NCBI RefSeq assembly: GCF_040566555.1
Contig: NZ_JBEWYP010000002.1
Location: forward strand, 186,001 to 250,000
Origin: Sediminicola sp040566555
GTDB taxonomy: Bacteria > Bacteroidota > Bacteroidia > Flavobacteriales > Flavobacteriaceae
Length of the DNA stretch: 64,000 nt
Direction: 5' to 3'
Positions 17,661-26,836 of this stretch are shown piece after piece. A model generated the notes under the pieces. It saw only the letters and a program-made list of their open reading frames with translations. It had not been told where the DNA came from and did not search any database. Both the position numbers and the translations under genes were made by a program. Numbering within the stretch: the stretch's first letter is position 1; every line of letters starts with the position of its first letter.

Positions 17661-18407
17661 TTAAATATCGTCGACTTTTACATCCTGGGTTTTAGGCTGT
17701 TTAAACGAACGTTTGGTGACTTTCAAATCCTTGAAATAGCCAATGGTTCCTATATCTACATAAAGACCAACCCCGCCAATTTTGTTTGTCCCTAACATCT
17801 TGTCCACTACGAACGTGGAGTATTTCGTATCGTTGATGAACATTTCGGCAAAATCGCCATTGACCTCAATCCGCATTTTAATCCACTCGTTCAGGGATAC
17901 GGGCGCCGAGCCTTCGTATTTACCAGGATCTGATTTTCGCAGTACATCGAATTTTGCATGTGGATATGAAATGTATTGAACGGCGTGATTTCTATATTGC
18001 TGATTGTTGACCCTGCCTACTTTGGGCCTAACATAAATGCCTTCAAAAGCCGAGTCGTCAGGTTTTATTCTAAAATATACCCCAATGAACCCAGCAATTC
18101 CTGGATACGGTGCCGGGTCTTGTAACTGGCTGTACATTTTTATTTCAATAGTGCCATTCTCAAAGTCTTCAAGCCCCGCCAAGCGGGCATAATGGGCTTC
18201 ATCTACCGTTGCCTCTATATTGTTCTCATCAAAGGGAATAGCATCTAAATCCCTTTCTATTTTCAACACTTTTTTTCCTTCAAACCTAATGATAGATCCG
18301 GTGACATTGTGTAGTTCAAAGGTTTGATTTTTTAACTTGAGTGTATTTTGTCCAAATGCAACAATAGTACTCACCAATAAGAACGATAACGTAAGGTAAT
18401 TTTTCAT
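17661..18407 (-). CDS. secreted jelly-roll protein (DUF1080/LamG-like)
   Basis: A 248-residue protein with a signal peptide (residues 1-20, ending AFGQ). The rest resembles a concanavalin-A-like beta sandwich: LEDFENGTIEIKMYS, GFIGVYFRIKPDDSAFEGIY, NEWIKMRIEVNGDFAEMFIN, IGGVGLYVDIGTIGYFKDLK. The last motif is the typical closing strand of DUF1080/3-keto-disaccharide hydrolase-like and LamG-like domains, which bind or act on carbohydrates. Catalytic activity is not evident. It forms a single-gene unit. Confidence 0.7.
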   Translation of the reverse strand: MKNYLTLSFLLVSTIVAFGQNTLKLKNQTFELHNVTGSIIRFEGKKVLKIERDLDAIPFDENNIEATVDEAHYARLAGLEDFENGTIEIKMYSQLQDPAPYPGIAGFIGVYFRIKPDDSAFEGIYVRPKVGRVNNQQYRNHAVQYISYPHAKFDVLRKSDPGKYEGSAPVSLNEWIKMRIEVNGDFAEMFINDTKYSTFVVDKMLGTNKIGGVGLYVDIGTIGYFKDLKVTKRSFKQPKTQDVKVDDI

Positions 18408-18498
18408 AGTCTAAATTGTTATTTTCAACTTTGCAAAGATGAGAACAACATAAAAGACCTACCCTTAAACTAGTTTAAGAAATGAAGATTAAACCTGA

Positions 18499-19083
18499 CT
18501 ACTTCGAGCTAACTATTTCCTTACGGATCATACTCAAGAACTCTGGTGTTATTCCCAAATAAGAGGCAATTTGGGTATTAGGCAGTCGATTTGCCAATTT
18601 GGGATATTGCATTAAAAAGGACAAGTACCGTTGTTGGGCCGTTGAACTTATGGCATGAAAGACCCTATTTTGAAGTTCCACATATTTCTCTTCAGTTATC
18701 ACCTTGAAAATACGGTCGAGTTTAGGAATATTCTCATAAAGGAAGTATAAATCCTGTTGGGCTATTTGGATAATTTCGGATACTTCCACAGCTTGTATGT
18801 TAGAAATCCCTGGACTTGTGGCGTGAAAGCTGGTAATGTCATATATCCATTCATTTTCCCCTGCAAATAAAATATTGTGTTCCTTTCCCTGCTCATCTGT
18901 GACATAGAGCCGAAGAATACCTTTGACTACAAAATTATAATGGCGACATATATCCCCAGTGGTAGTAATATGTTCACGACGTCTTAATTCTTTTCTTGAA
19001 ATTCTTTCTTTGATCAAGTCAACCTCTTCCTTTTCAAAAGGAAGGTAGGTTTCAAAATGCGCTATTAGAGGTTCTGAAATCAA
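18499..19083 (-). CDS. Crp/Fnr family transcriptional regulator
   Basis: A 194-residue protein with a cyclic-nucleotide-binding-type beta barrel (about residues 25-115, YNFVVKGILRLYVTDEQGKE) and a C-terminal winged helix (TQIASYLGITPEFLSMIRKE). Residues needed for cAMP binding (GE...RSA) are not visible, as is common in Bacteroidota members. The only start in this frame is TTG at 19083, since a stop lies shortly upstream and no ATG precedes the conserved part. The target genes are unknown; the secreted jelly-roll gene 91 bases downstream is on the same strand. Confidence 0.85.
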   Translation of the reverse strand: MISEPLIAHFETYLPFEKEEVDLIKERISRKELRRREHITTTGDICRHYNFVVKGILRLYVTDEQGKEHNILFAGENEWIYDITSFHATSPGISNIQAVEVSEIIQIAQQDLYFLYENIPKLDRIFKVITEEKYVELQNRVFHAISSTAQQRYLSFLMQYPKLANRLPNTQIASYLGITPEFLSMIRKEIVSSK

Positions 19084-19370
19084 GGTAGAAATGAATATTT
19101 AATAAAAATACAATTAAAGAATAGCTTAAAGATAATTAGGCATTTTTTATTTCCGAATTTGGTTCTAATCAATGGCCATTATATAGTACAATTTTTCAAA
19201 AGCGCTAAACTTTTTCTAAGGTATCCCATTCGTGCTCTCTTTAAGTGGTTTCGTTAATTAACCTTTAATGAGACATTGATTTCTTAATCTAAGATTGAAG
19301 TTAAAGCTACCAATGGATGAGATACTTTTCCAAAAATATTCTGTAAAGGTTAAAGGCTTGTAATTACTTG
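19084..19370. other. intergenic region without recognisable gene
   Basis: AT-rich sequence between the Crp/Fnr gene start and the tRNA-linked repeat array. No ORF, hairpin terminator or clear promoter was seen, apart from whatever drives the minus-strand regulator. Confidence 0.5.
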
Positions 19371-20074
<704 letters not shown>

Positions 20075-20146
20075 TTTTTGGCTGCGGCAAAGAAAATACA
20101 TTTTCACATGGAATCAAAATGCAACCCCAACAAAAAACAACCAGTA

Positions 20147-20947
20147 TTAATCTTTTTTCACACTTAGTACCAATACGGGTACTGGAGCGTAAAATTCTGA
20201 CTTAAGAATCGTGTTCTTTTCCCATAAATTCTTAAAAAACCCTCGTTTTCTCCTAAATACACAGAGTAAATCTGGGTGCTGCGATCTAAAATGCTCCAAA
20301 ACCCCTAAATAGGTGGTAGAGTTTTCTGTTAATGTCAGTTGAGAACTTATGTCCATCAATGCCGTATTGATCTTAAGATCATCATCGGAATACCCAGGGG
20401 TCTTTACCATTAATAAGTTCACTTTTGAGCCAAACTTCTTCTGAATATCCACTAATGGATCCAAAATCCTTTTCCTTTTTAAAACACCAGATTTAAATGC
20501 TGTCAATATGGATTTGAAAGGCTTAAAAACGGTCCCTTTAGGTACAATCAGGGTTGGTATATCTGTTCTTTTTACCACCCTTCCCGAAGTATGGCCCAAA
20601 TACAATTCTTCTTTTATATCGTTGCTTCTTGGGGAGATGATGATCAAATCTATCCCCAATTCACTGTCGATAGATATTAGACCGTCGATCAAATCCCCAT
20701 TATAGGTGGCAATTTTAATGTCGACCTTTTTTGCATCAACCTTATTTATTATTTCCAATAAACGTTCCTTACTACTTTCGGCCACTTTTTCTTGAAGGTT
20801 AGCCAACGTACCGGCACCAGTGCCCTTTACATTAAATACTTCCATCACAAAAACCTGAGAGGAAAATTCAGAAGCAAAATCAACAGCGTATTGCAATGTT
20901 TCGTGGGCTTCCGGAGAAGTCCCTATAGGAACCAAAATATTTTTCAT
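20147..20947 (-). CDS. universal stress protein, two-domain (UspA family)
   Basis: A 266-residue protein of two Usp domains. The first begins KNILVPIGTSPEAHETLQYA and contains DLIIISPRSND and GHTSGRVVKRTDIPTLIVPK, close to the ATP-binding G-x2-G-x9-S/T pattern but with changes; the second (about 145-266) is more divergent (LMVKTPGYSDDDLK, FRSQHPDLLCVFRRKRGFF). Tandem Usp proteins are common in Bacteroidota and respond to starvation or redox stress. It is transcribed divergently from the acetyltransferase gene with 54 bases between the two starts. Confidence 0.88.
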   Translation of the reverse strand: MKNILVPIGTSPEAHETLQYAVDFASEFSSQVFVMEVFNVKGTGAGTLANLQEKVAESSKERLLEIINKVDAKKVDIKIATYNGDLIDGLISIDSELGIDLIIISPRSNDIKEELYLGHTSGRVVKRTDIPTLIVPKGTVFKPFKSILTAFKSGVLKRKRILDPLVDIQKKFGSKVNLLMVKTPGYSDDDLKINTALMDISSQLTLTENSTTYLGVLEHFRSQHPDLLCVFRRKRGFFKNLWEKNTILKSEFYAPVPVLVLSVKKD

Positions 20948-21001
20948 AATAAGGTTTTAAAATTTTATAGGTTAAATTTACAACTAAAATAAAACCTACA
21001 C

Positions 21002-21502
21002 ATGATCCGACCCGCAAAGTTAGGAGAATTGACCGACATAATTGCAATCACAGAAGCCTGTGCAGCGCAATTGATCAAAAACAATATTTTACAATGGAGC
21101 ACTTCCTATCCTACCATAAGCATCTTCGAAAATGATATTAAAAGAAAGGAGCTTTATGTCATGGAAGTGGAAGGAAAACTTGTAGGGACTATCGTTATTT
21201 CTACCCATATGGACGAGGAATACGTACCAGTTACATGGTTGACACCATCCGATAACAATCTATATATCCACAGATTAGCCGTACATCCGGAACATCAAAA
21301 AAAAGGGTACGCCCAAGAGTTGATGACTTTTGCCGAAAATTACGCTCGGGCAAACAACTATGCCTCCATACGTTTGGACACCTTTAGCCAGAACAAGCGC
21401 AATCAGCTTTTTTATGAAACTAGAGGCTATCAAAAACTGGAAGACATCTATTTCCCCGAACAAAGTGATGACCATTTTCACTGTTATGAACTGGTGCTTT
21501 AA
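21002..21502 (+). CDS. GNAT family N-acetyltransferase
   Basis: A 166-residue single-domain acetyltransferase. The acetyl-CoA-binding motif A is IHRLAVHPEHQKKGYAQELM (about residues 89-108, with the R/Q-x-x-G-x-G/A pattern), and ASIRLDTFSQNKRNQLFYE is motif B. The acceptor substrate is unknown. The gene is followed 11 bases later by the MATE transporter and then the enoyl-CoA hydratase, so the three may form one unit; acetylation plus efflux is compatible with a detoxification role, which is inference. Confidence 0.88.
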   Translation: MIRPAKLGELTDIIAITEACAAQLIKNNILQWSTSYPTISIFENDIKRKELYVMEVEGKLVGTIVISTHMDEEYVPVTWLTPSDNNLYIHRLAVHPEHQKKGYAQELMTFAENYARANNYASIRLDTFSQNKRNQLFYETRGYQKLEDIYFPEQSDDHFHCYELVL

Positions 21503-21513
21503 TCCTGTTATAT

Positions 21514-22848
21514 TTGAAAACTGCCGTCAATTTTAAGACCATTAACAAACTTGCCGTTCCCGCTACCATTGCAGGAATAGCAGAACCCATTTTATCCATT
21601 ACGGATACAGCAATTGTGGGAAATATTCCAGTGGACGGATTAGAATCCCTTGCCGCTGCAGGTATTGTGGGCTCCTTTTTATCCATGTTGATCTGGGTCC
21701 TTGGACAAACTAGAAGTGCCATTTCTGCCATTATTTCCCAATATTTGGGTGCGGGCAGACTGGACGAAGTTAAAACCCTGCCCGCCCAGGCCATTTTTCT
21801 GAATATTGCCCTGAGTATTATCATCTTATTATCCACCATTTTTGTAATCGAGGATATTTTTCGACTATTGAACGCCACCGGAAAGATTTTGGATTATTGT
21901 GTAAAATACTATGCCATCAGGGTGTGGGGATTTCCTTTGACCCTCTTCACATTTGCTGTTTTTGGAATTTTTAGGGGCCTTCAGAATACCTATTGGACCA
22001 TGCTCATAGCTATTACCGGAGCGGTGCTGAACATATTTTTAGACTTTTTACTGGTTTATGGAGTTGAAGGTCTAATCACTCCCATGTATTTGGAGGGAGC
22101 CGCCTATGCCAGTTTGATATCCCAAGGTGTTATGGCACTTATGACCTTTATATTCCTGATTGTCAAAACCGACATAAGCCTTAAGCTCCGTTTTCCATTG
22201 CATCCAGAACTAGGGAAATTAGTGGTCATGAGCTTGAATTTATTTGTGCGGGCCTTGGCCTTGAATGCAGCTTTAATATTGGCCGTACGGGAGGCAGCAG
22301 CCCTCGGGGACCGTTATATTGGGGCCCACACCATAGCAATAAACCTATGGCTGTTCTCCTCATTTTTTATTGATGGTTATGGAGCGGCAGGAAATATTAT
22401 GGGAGGGAAGCTATTGGGTGCCAAGGACTACGATGGCCTCTGGAAATTGGCAAAAAAAATTACCCTGTATGGGATGGCCGTAAGTGCGGTATTGATAGTA
22501 CTTGCTTTTATCTTTTACTATCCTGTTGGACGAATTTTCTCTAATGAGACCATCGTTTTAAATACTTTTTATGGTGTTTTTTACATCCTAATTCTCAGTC
22601 TGCCCGTAAATACCGTAGCTTTTGTTTTGGATGGTATGTTCAAGGGAATGGGCGAGATGAAATATTTGAGAAACGTATTATTGTCAGCCACCTTTCTTGG
22701 GTTTATCCCTGTCCTGTTTTTAGGTAAATATTTTGGATGGGGCTTTAGTGGTATTTGGATAGCCTTTCTCCTGTGGATGGCGATACGTGGCGTTGCCCTG
22801 GTATGGAAATTCAGAAGGAAATTTCGCCCCCTCTTGCAAAACGCTTAA
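21514..22848 (+). CDS. MATE family efflux transporter
   Basis: A 444-residue integral membrane protein with about 12 hydrophobic segments. The first repeat opens AVPATIAGIAEPILSITDTAIVGN, the signature of the MATE/MOP superfamily (DinF-like group), and LGQTRSAISAIISQYLGAG follows. Transport would be Na+ or H+ coupled drug or metabolite efflux. The start is TTG at 21514, since no ATG precedes the first conserved helix and the upstream gene ends just before. Confidence 0.9.
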   Translation: MKTAVNFKTINKLAVPATIAGIAEPILSITDTAIVGNIPVDGLESLAAAGIVGSFLSMLIWVLGQTRSAISAIISQYLGAGRLDEVKTLPAQAIFLNIALSIIILLSTIFVIEDIFRLLNATGKILDYCVKYYAIRVWGFPLTLFTFAVFGIFRGLQNTYWTMLIAITGAVLNIFLDFLLVYGVEGLITPMYLEGAAYASLISQGVMALMTFIFLIVKTDISLKLRFPLHPELGKLVVMSLNLFVRALALNAALILAVREAAALGDRYIGAHTIAINLWLFSSFFIDGYGAAGNIMGGKLLGAKDYDGLWKLAKKITLYGMAVSAVLIVLAFIFYYPVGRIFSNETIVLNTFYGVFYILILSLPVNTVAFVLDGMFKGMGEMKYLRNVLLSATFLGFIPVLFLGKYFGWGFSGIWIAFLLWMAIRGVALVWKFRRKFRPLLQNA

Positions 22849-22867
22849 TTTTGAAACTTACAATCTG

Positions 22868-23641
22868 ATGAATATGGGTACAACCAGAACAAATGGGAGT
22901 TTGTACACTTCCATTGAGAACCGAATTGCCACTGTAGAATTCGGTCATCCAGCGAGCAATTCCTTTGTTGCGGAACTGTTGGCCAGACTTGCCGATGAAC
23001 TGAAAGAACTTTCCAAAAAGGAAGAGGTTTCCTTAATCGTTCTTAAATCAGAAGGAGATCGGGCCTTTTGTGCAGGAGCTTCGTTTGATGAGTTGGTGGC
23101 GGTCTCCAATTTGGAAGAGGGAAAAGCTTTTTTTAGTGGGTTTGCCAATGTCATCAATGCCATGCGTACCTGCAAGAAATTGATCGTTGGCCGCGTACAG
23201 GGCAAGGCCGTAGGAGGTGGGGTTGGACTCATTGCCGCCTGTGACTATGCCTTTGCCGTTGAAGATGCCGCGATCAGACTCTCCGAACTCACCATTGGTA
23301 TCGGTCCTTTTGTGATTGCTCCTGCCGTGGAACGCAAAATAGGGAATGCCGGACTGGCAGAACTTTCCTTGGCACCTACAGAATGGAAGAACGCCTATTG
23401 GGGAAAAGAAAAGGGACTCTTTGCCAAGGTTTTTGAAAACAGCAAGGCAATGGACGAAGAATTGCACCTATTTACCACAAAGTTGGCCTCTTACAATCCA
23501 CAAGCTTTAATGGATATGAAAAGTATCCTATGGGAGGGAACAGGCCATTGGGATTCCTTGTTATCGGATAGAGCAGAGCTTTCAGGGAAATTAGTACTCT
23601 CCGATTTCACCAAACAGGCATTGGATAAATTCAAGAAATAA
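22868..23641 (+). CDS. enoyl-CoA hydratase/isomerase family protein
   Basis: A 257-residue crotonase-fold protein when started at ATG 22868; the frame stays open back to 22787 but that part overlaps the MATE gene and is not conserved-looking. The first oxyanion-hole segment is AFCAGASFDEL and the second GKAVGGGVGLIAACDYAFA. The two catalytic glutamates of the classical hydratase are not both evident: the second position reads SELTIGIGPF rather than PE(V/I)xxG, so the reaction may differ. It may be involved in acyl-CoA degradation. It follows the MATE gene by 19 bases. Confidence 0.85.
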   Translation: MNMGTTRTNGSLYTSIENRIATVEFGHPASNSFVAELLARLADELKELSKKEEVSLIVLKSEGDRAFCAGASFDELVAVSNLEEGKAFFSGFANVINAMRTCKKLIVGRVQGKAVGGGVGLIAACDYAFAVEDAAIRLSELTIGIGPFVIAPAVERKIGNAGLAELSLAPTEWKNAYWGKEKGLFAKVFENSKAMDEELHLFTTKLASYNPQALMDMKSILWEGTGHWDSLLSDRAELSGKLVLSDFTKQALDKFKK

Positions 23642-23669
23642 ATTTTACTTTCACCTCAGAATTACAACT

Positions 23670-24146
23670 ATGAAAAAGTACAGTACAGAAATCAAGTGGG
23701 GAGTCATTTTTGCCATTTCTACCTTGGTTTGGATGTATTTTGAGAAAGCCATGGGATGGCATGATGAACTGATTGCCCAACAGCTTATCTACACCAATTT
23801 ATTTGCCCTTGTGGCTATTGCCATCTTTGTTCTGGCTCTTAAAGAAAAGAGAAAGAAGGATTTTGGAGGCAAAATGTCTTGGAAACAAGGTTTTATTAGC
23901 GGCATAATCATCAGTATCGTTGTGGCCATATTAACCCCATTGACACAGTATATTAGCAATACATGGATAGCCCCAAATTTGTTCCCCAATATCATCAACT
24001 ACATGGTGGAGACCGGCAAAATGACTGAAGAAGGAGCTAAGAATTATTTCAATCTTAAAAGTTACATGGTGCAAGGGACCTTTGGTGCCCTAACCATGGG
24101 GGTGGTAACCTCGGCCATTGTGGCATTCTTCCTAAAAAAACAATAA
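23670..24146 (+). CDS. DUF4199 domain membrane protein
   Basis: A 158-residue membrane protein with four predicted helices, the last two at VAILTPLTQYI and FGALTMGVVTSAIVAFFLKK. The motifs YSTEIKWGVIFAISTLVWMY, QQLIYTNLFALVAI, and the central MSWKQGFISGIIISIVVAIL are typical of DUF4199, a family confined almost entirely to Bacteroidota. The function is unknown. It lies 28 bases downstream of the enoyl-CoA hydratase gene. Confidence 0.85.
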   Translation: MKKYSTEIKWGVIFAISTLVWMYFEKAMGWHDELIAQQLIYTNLFALVAIAIFVLALKEKRKKDFGGKMSWKQGFISGIIISIVVAILTPLTQYISNTWIAPNLFPNIINYMVETGKMTEEGAKNYFNLKSYMVQGTFGALTMGVVTSAIVAFFLKKQ

Positions 24147-24170
24147 CAAACTCTATACATATTCAACAGC

Positions 24171-24284
24171 ATGGATATATTATCATTCTTAAACGGAAAT
24201 TTCATATTCCCAATCCTGGCCCTAATTCTAGTAGTGGTTTATTTCGTCAACAGGGTCAGAAACCAAAAAAGGTTCAAGAGATAA
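24171..24284 (+). CDS. small single-span membrane protein (37 residues)
   Basis: An ATG at 24171 opens a 37-codon frame ending with TAA at 24282. The product has one membrane helix (FIFPILALILVVVYFV) followed by a strongly basic tail (NRVRNQKRFKR), the classic signal for an inner-membrane single-span protein with the tail in the cytoplasm. It starts 24 bases after DUF4199 and probably shares its transcript. Too short for family assignment. Confidence 0.5.
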   Translation: MDILSFLNGNFIFPILALILVVVYFVNRVRNQKRFKR

Positions 24285-24287
24285 AAA

Positions 24288-24926
24288 CTACCTCGTCTTT
24301 AGCCATCCGGTAATACTCATCCGGTTTTGATTGGCCGTTTTTACCTCGTGCTCCAGTTCCTGGCTTTCAAAAATGACCATACGCCCTTGTATGGGTGATA
24401 TTTCTATGGTCTTTTCTTTAGTATCCTCTTGAAGGTATATTGCCAATTCCCCTCCATATTCGGGTTGCCAATTGGGTTCGTTCAGGTACAGGGCAATTGA
24501 TAATTTGCGCCTATCATCGTTTTGAAAGGTATCCAAATGACGCTTATAGAAGGTGCCTTCCGGATAGAGGGCATAATGGAACTCCTTATGTAGGATGCCC
24601 AAAAAACAGGTTTTATTCAGATAGTTGGCAAATTCGTTTATTTTAGAAAAGAACAGTTTTTCTGCATCTTCCTGGGCTTTTTCATCCATCCAAAGAATAA
24701 AATCGCCCCGAATGGACCTTACGATCAACTCATTGGTTTTGCTCCCAATGGCCGCTTTCTTAAACTGGTCTTCTTCATATTTAAAAAGTAGGCTGTTTCG
24801 TAAGGTCAAGATCTCCTCAGCAGAAAAGAAATCATCCACAACACTATACTTTTGGACCAAAAGGTCATTAATGACCCCTTCATAAAGAGGGATTTCCTTA
24901 AATTCCAATTGTTCAAAAAGTTCCAT
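24288..24926 (-). CDS. 2OG-Fe(II) oxygenase (prolyl 4-hydroxylase-like)
   Basis: A 212-residue protein with the double-stranded beta-helix iron site: H130 and D132 in YKRHLDTFQND, H193 in SQELEHEV, and R202 (NRMSITGW) to bind 2-oxoglutarate. LSIALYLNEPNWQPEYGGEL is the conserved strand between. It resembles bacterial P4H-like oxygenases (SM-20/PHD type) that hydroxylate a protein or small molecule; the substrate is unknown. It has no export signal. A clear TAnnTTTG element precedes it. Confidence 0.9.
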   Translation of the reverse strand: MELFEQLEFKEIPLYEGVINDLLVQKYSVVDDFFSAEEILTLRNSLLFKYEEDQFKKAAIGSKTNELIVRSIRGDFILWMDEKAQEDAEKLFFSKINEFANYLNKTCFLGILHKEFHYALYPEGTFYKRHLDTFQNDDRRKLSIALYLNEPNWQPEYGGELAIYLQEDTKEKTIEISPIQGRMVIFESQELEHEVKTANQNRMSITGWLKTR

Positions 24927-24949
24927 ATCCAGATTTTTAAAAAAGCCCG

Positions 24950-24957
24950 CAAATGTA
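24950..24957 (-). promoter_or_regulatory. Bacteroidota minus-7 promoter element
   Basis: On the minus strand TACATTTG matches TAnnTTTG and lies 24 bases before the ATG of the 2OG oxygenase gene. Confidence 0.6.
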
Positions 24958-25115
24958 AATTATTTATACTTCAAACCTACATTCAAAGAATTTTGCCCCA
25001 ATATCATTTAGAAAAGCCAACGGGTTAAGACAAAGAACAACTATTCTGTCCTTCAAAGGACATCATTTGGCTCAATTATTTGAAAGGAAAATTGTTTTGG
25101 TGCACAACTAAATGG

Positions 25116-25143
25116 TTTGGTTTTGCAAGAATCCATACTTTTG
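25116..25143 (+). promoter_or_regulatory. Bacteroidota promoter of queD
   Basis: TTTG at 25116-25119 and TACTTTTG (TAnnTTTG) at 25136-25143 are spaced 16 bases apart. The expected transcript start lies about 10 bases before the ATG at 25161, which rules out the longer frame beginning at 25080. Confidence 0.65.
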
Positions 25144-25160
25144 TAGTGCAAATAAACAAT

Positions 25161-25613
25161 ATGGGCAATATCAGAATCACCAAACAATTCAGTTTCGAAA
25201 CAGGCCACGCGCTTTTCGGCTATGATGGCAAGTGCAGAAATGTTCACGGCCATAGCTATAAATTATCTGTTACGGTCATTGGGAAGCCCATAACGGACAC
25301 CTCCCATGTTAAATTGGGAATGGTCATTGACTTTACTGATTTGAAGAAGATCGTAAAAGAGGAGATAGTAGATCAATTTGACCATGCCACCGTTTTTAAC
25401 AAAAATACTCCCCATATAGAATTGGCCAACGAGCTTATGGAAAGGGGACATAACGTTATTTTGGCGGAATATCAACCTACCAGTGAGAATATGGTTTTGG
25501 ATTTTGCTGACAAAATAAAGCTGCGCCTACCGGAAAACATACTTCTACATTCCTTAAAATTACAAGAAACCGATTCTTCTTTTGCAGAATGGTACGCCAG
25601 TGACAACCTTTAA
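25161..25613 (+). CDS. queD: 6-carboxy-5,6,7,8-tetrahydropterin synthase (QueD/PTPS family)
   Basis: A 150-residue protein of the 6-pyruvoyl-tetrahydropterin synthase fold. The zinc ligands are H16 (FETGHAL), H29 and H31 (RNVHGHSY); C25 just before them is the catalytic cysteine position; MVIDFTDLKKIV and FDHATVFN, then PTSENMVLDFA carry the remaining family motifs including the acidic residue that holds the pterin. QueD makes 6-carboxytetrahydropterin for queuosine synthesis. The start was chosen from the promoter position and because the first conserved strand begins right after it. The LpxH-like gene follows 9 bases later. Confidence 0.88.
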   Translation: MGNIRITKQFSFETGHALFGYDGKCRNVHGHSYKLSVTVIGKPITDTSHVKLGMVIDFTDLKKIVKEEIVDQFDHATVFNKNTPHIELANELMERGHNVILAEYQPTSENMVLDFADKIKLRLPENILLHSLKLQETDSSFAEWYASDNL

Positions 25614-25622
25614 TTTTGCCTT

Positions 25623-26390
25623 ATGGAAAAGATAACGGTTGCCAAGGGGAAAAAAGTTTATTTCGCAAGTGACAACCATTTGGGGGCACCTACCATGGAA
25701 GAAAGTCTCCCTAGAGAAAAAAAGTTTGTCGCCTGGTTAGACCATGTGAAACAAGATGCTGCCGCTATTTTTTTATTGGGCGATCTGTTCGATTTTTGGT
25801 TCGAATACAAGACAGTTGTACCTAAAGGATATACCCGTACGCTGGGGAAATTGGCAGAGATTACGGATGCCGGAATTCCCGTTTACTTTTTTGTGGGCAA
25901 TCATGATCTTTGGATGCACGGCTATTTTGAGGAAGAATTGAATATTCCTGTATTTCATAAGCCACAACAGTTTAAGTTAAATAACACCACCTTTTTTATT
26001 GGCCATGGAGATGGTCTAGGTCCGGATGACAAAGGTTTTAAGAGGATGAAAAAGGTGTTTACCAATCCTGTATCCAAATGGTTATTCAATTGGCTCCATC
26101 CAGATTTGGGGGTAAAATTGGGAAAATATCTCTCCGTTAAGAACAAGCTTATTTCTGGAGACGATGATGCCAAATTTTTAGGCGAGGACAAGGAATGGCT
26201 GGTGCAATATGCCAAAAGAAAATTGGAACAGGACCATTACGATTATTTTGTTTTTGGGCACAGACACCTTCCTCTGACCATTGCCCTGAACCACCAAGCT
26301 ACCTATATTAACCTAGGAGATTGGATAAATTATTTTACCTATGGCGTTTTTGACGGAAACACCCTAACTCTAGAAACCTACAAACCATAG
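25623..26390 (+). CDS. UDP-2,3-diacylglucosamine diphosphatase (LpxH-like metallophosphatase)
   Basis: A 255-residue calcineurin-like phosphoesterase with all metal motifs: D17 and H19 in ASDNHLG, GDLFDFWFEY, VGNHDLW, GHGDGLG and FGHRHLP. The GDLFD(F)W block and the length match the LpxH family, which removes UMP from UDP-2,3-diacylglucosamine in lipid A synthesis. Bacteroidota use this form. It is probably translated from the queD transcript, with 9 bases between the genes. Confidence 0.85.
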   Translation: MEKITVAKGKKVYFASDNHLGAPTMEESLPREKKFVAWLDHVKQDAAAIFLLGDLFDFWFEYKTVVPKGYTRTLGKLAEITDAGIPVYFFVGNHDLWMHGYFEEELNIPVFHKPQQFKLNNTTFFIGHGDGLGPDDKGFKRMKKVFTNPVSKWLFNWLHPDLGVKLGKYLSVKNKLISGDDDAKFLGEDKEWLVQYAKRKLEQDHYDYFVFGHRHLPLTIALNHQATYINLGDWINYFTYGVFDGNTLTLETYKP

Positions 26391-26570
26391 AGAAATAATC
26401 ATATTTGCTCTATATTCATTAATGAATCAGCACTGGAATTTTCTTCTTAATCTCCGACTTTAATCTACAATTGGGCTTTCCCAGTAGAGGCTTTTCTTAA
26501 AAATGCTATTCTAACACCTTGAAAATGTTATAATTATATTAAACCTTATTTAGATTTATTAAAAATAATC

Positions 26571-26578
26571 TATATTTG
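26571..26578 (+). promoter_or_regulatory. minus-7 promoter element without a following ORF
   Basis: TATATTTG matches TAnnTTTG. No start codon with a real gene follows before a strong terminator at 26731-26762, so the element probably drives the candidate small RNA. Confidence 0.55.
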
Positions 26579-26584
26579 TTCAAG

Positions 26585-26762
26585 TTTATTTAAACAGCAT
26601 AAGTAAAACACTTTATGGTGTTTTTTAGAGGATTTTATCCTTTAAAAAGTAAGTATTCCACTAAGCGTAATCTTCAACGTTGGAATAATTAAAAAATGTG
26701 TTCGTTTAAGTTTGAGTTAGTTTAATTTCAGAACCTGGACAGGAGTGTCCAGGTTCGTTTTT
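26585..26762 (+). ncRNA. candidate structured small RNA
   Basis: About 175 bases lie between a TAnnTTTG promoter and a strong terminator and contain no credible ORF. Three hairpins are visible before the terminator: AAAACAC with GTGTTTT (about 26605-26625), a short GGAT/ATCC hairpin (about 26630-26645), and TATTCCA with TGGAATA (about 26652-26690) enclosing an unpaired loop. The RNA could be a trans-acting sRNA, a 6S-like RNA or one of the Flavobacteria-specific structured RNAs; I cannot match it to a known family by eye. It lies between the LpxH-like gene and the convergent recJ gene. Confidence 0.5.
26731..26762 (+). terminator. strong terminator of the candidate small RNA
   Basis: An 11-pair stem (GAACCTGGACA with TGTCCAGGTTC, loop GGAG) is followed by GTTTTTG. 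It is too far (about 340 bases) from the upstream gene to be its ordinary terminator. Confidence 0.85.
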
Positions 26763-26836
26763 GTAGACTATTCTTCAATTTTTTAATGACTCAAGGTTAT
26801 CAAATTATAGTTTTTAATAACTATGAGTGTTTTATG

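Noticed and set aside
22787..22867. 27-residue N-terminal extension of the enoyl-CoA hydratase frame
   Set aside because: It overlaps the MATE gene in another frame and the conserved domain starts after ATG 22868.
25080..25160. 27-residue N-terminal extension of the QueD frame
   Set aside because: It contains the promoter itself and the family begins at ATG 25161.
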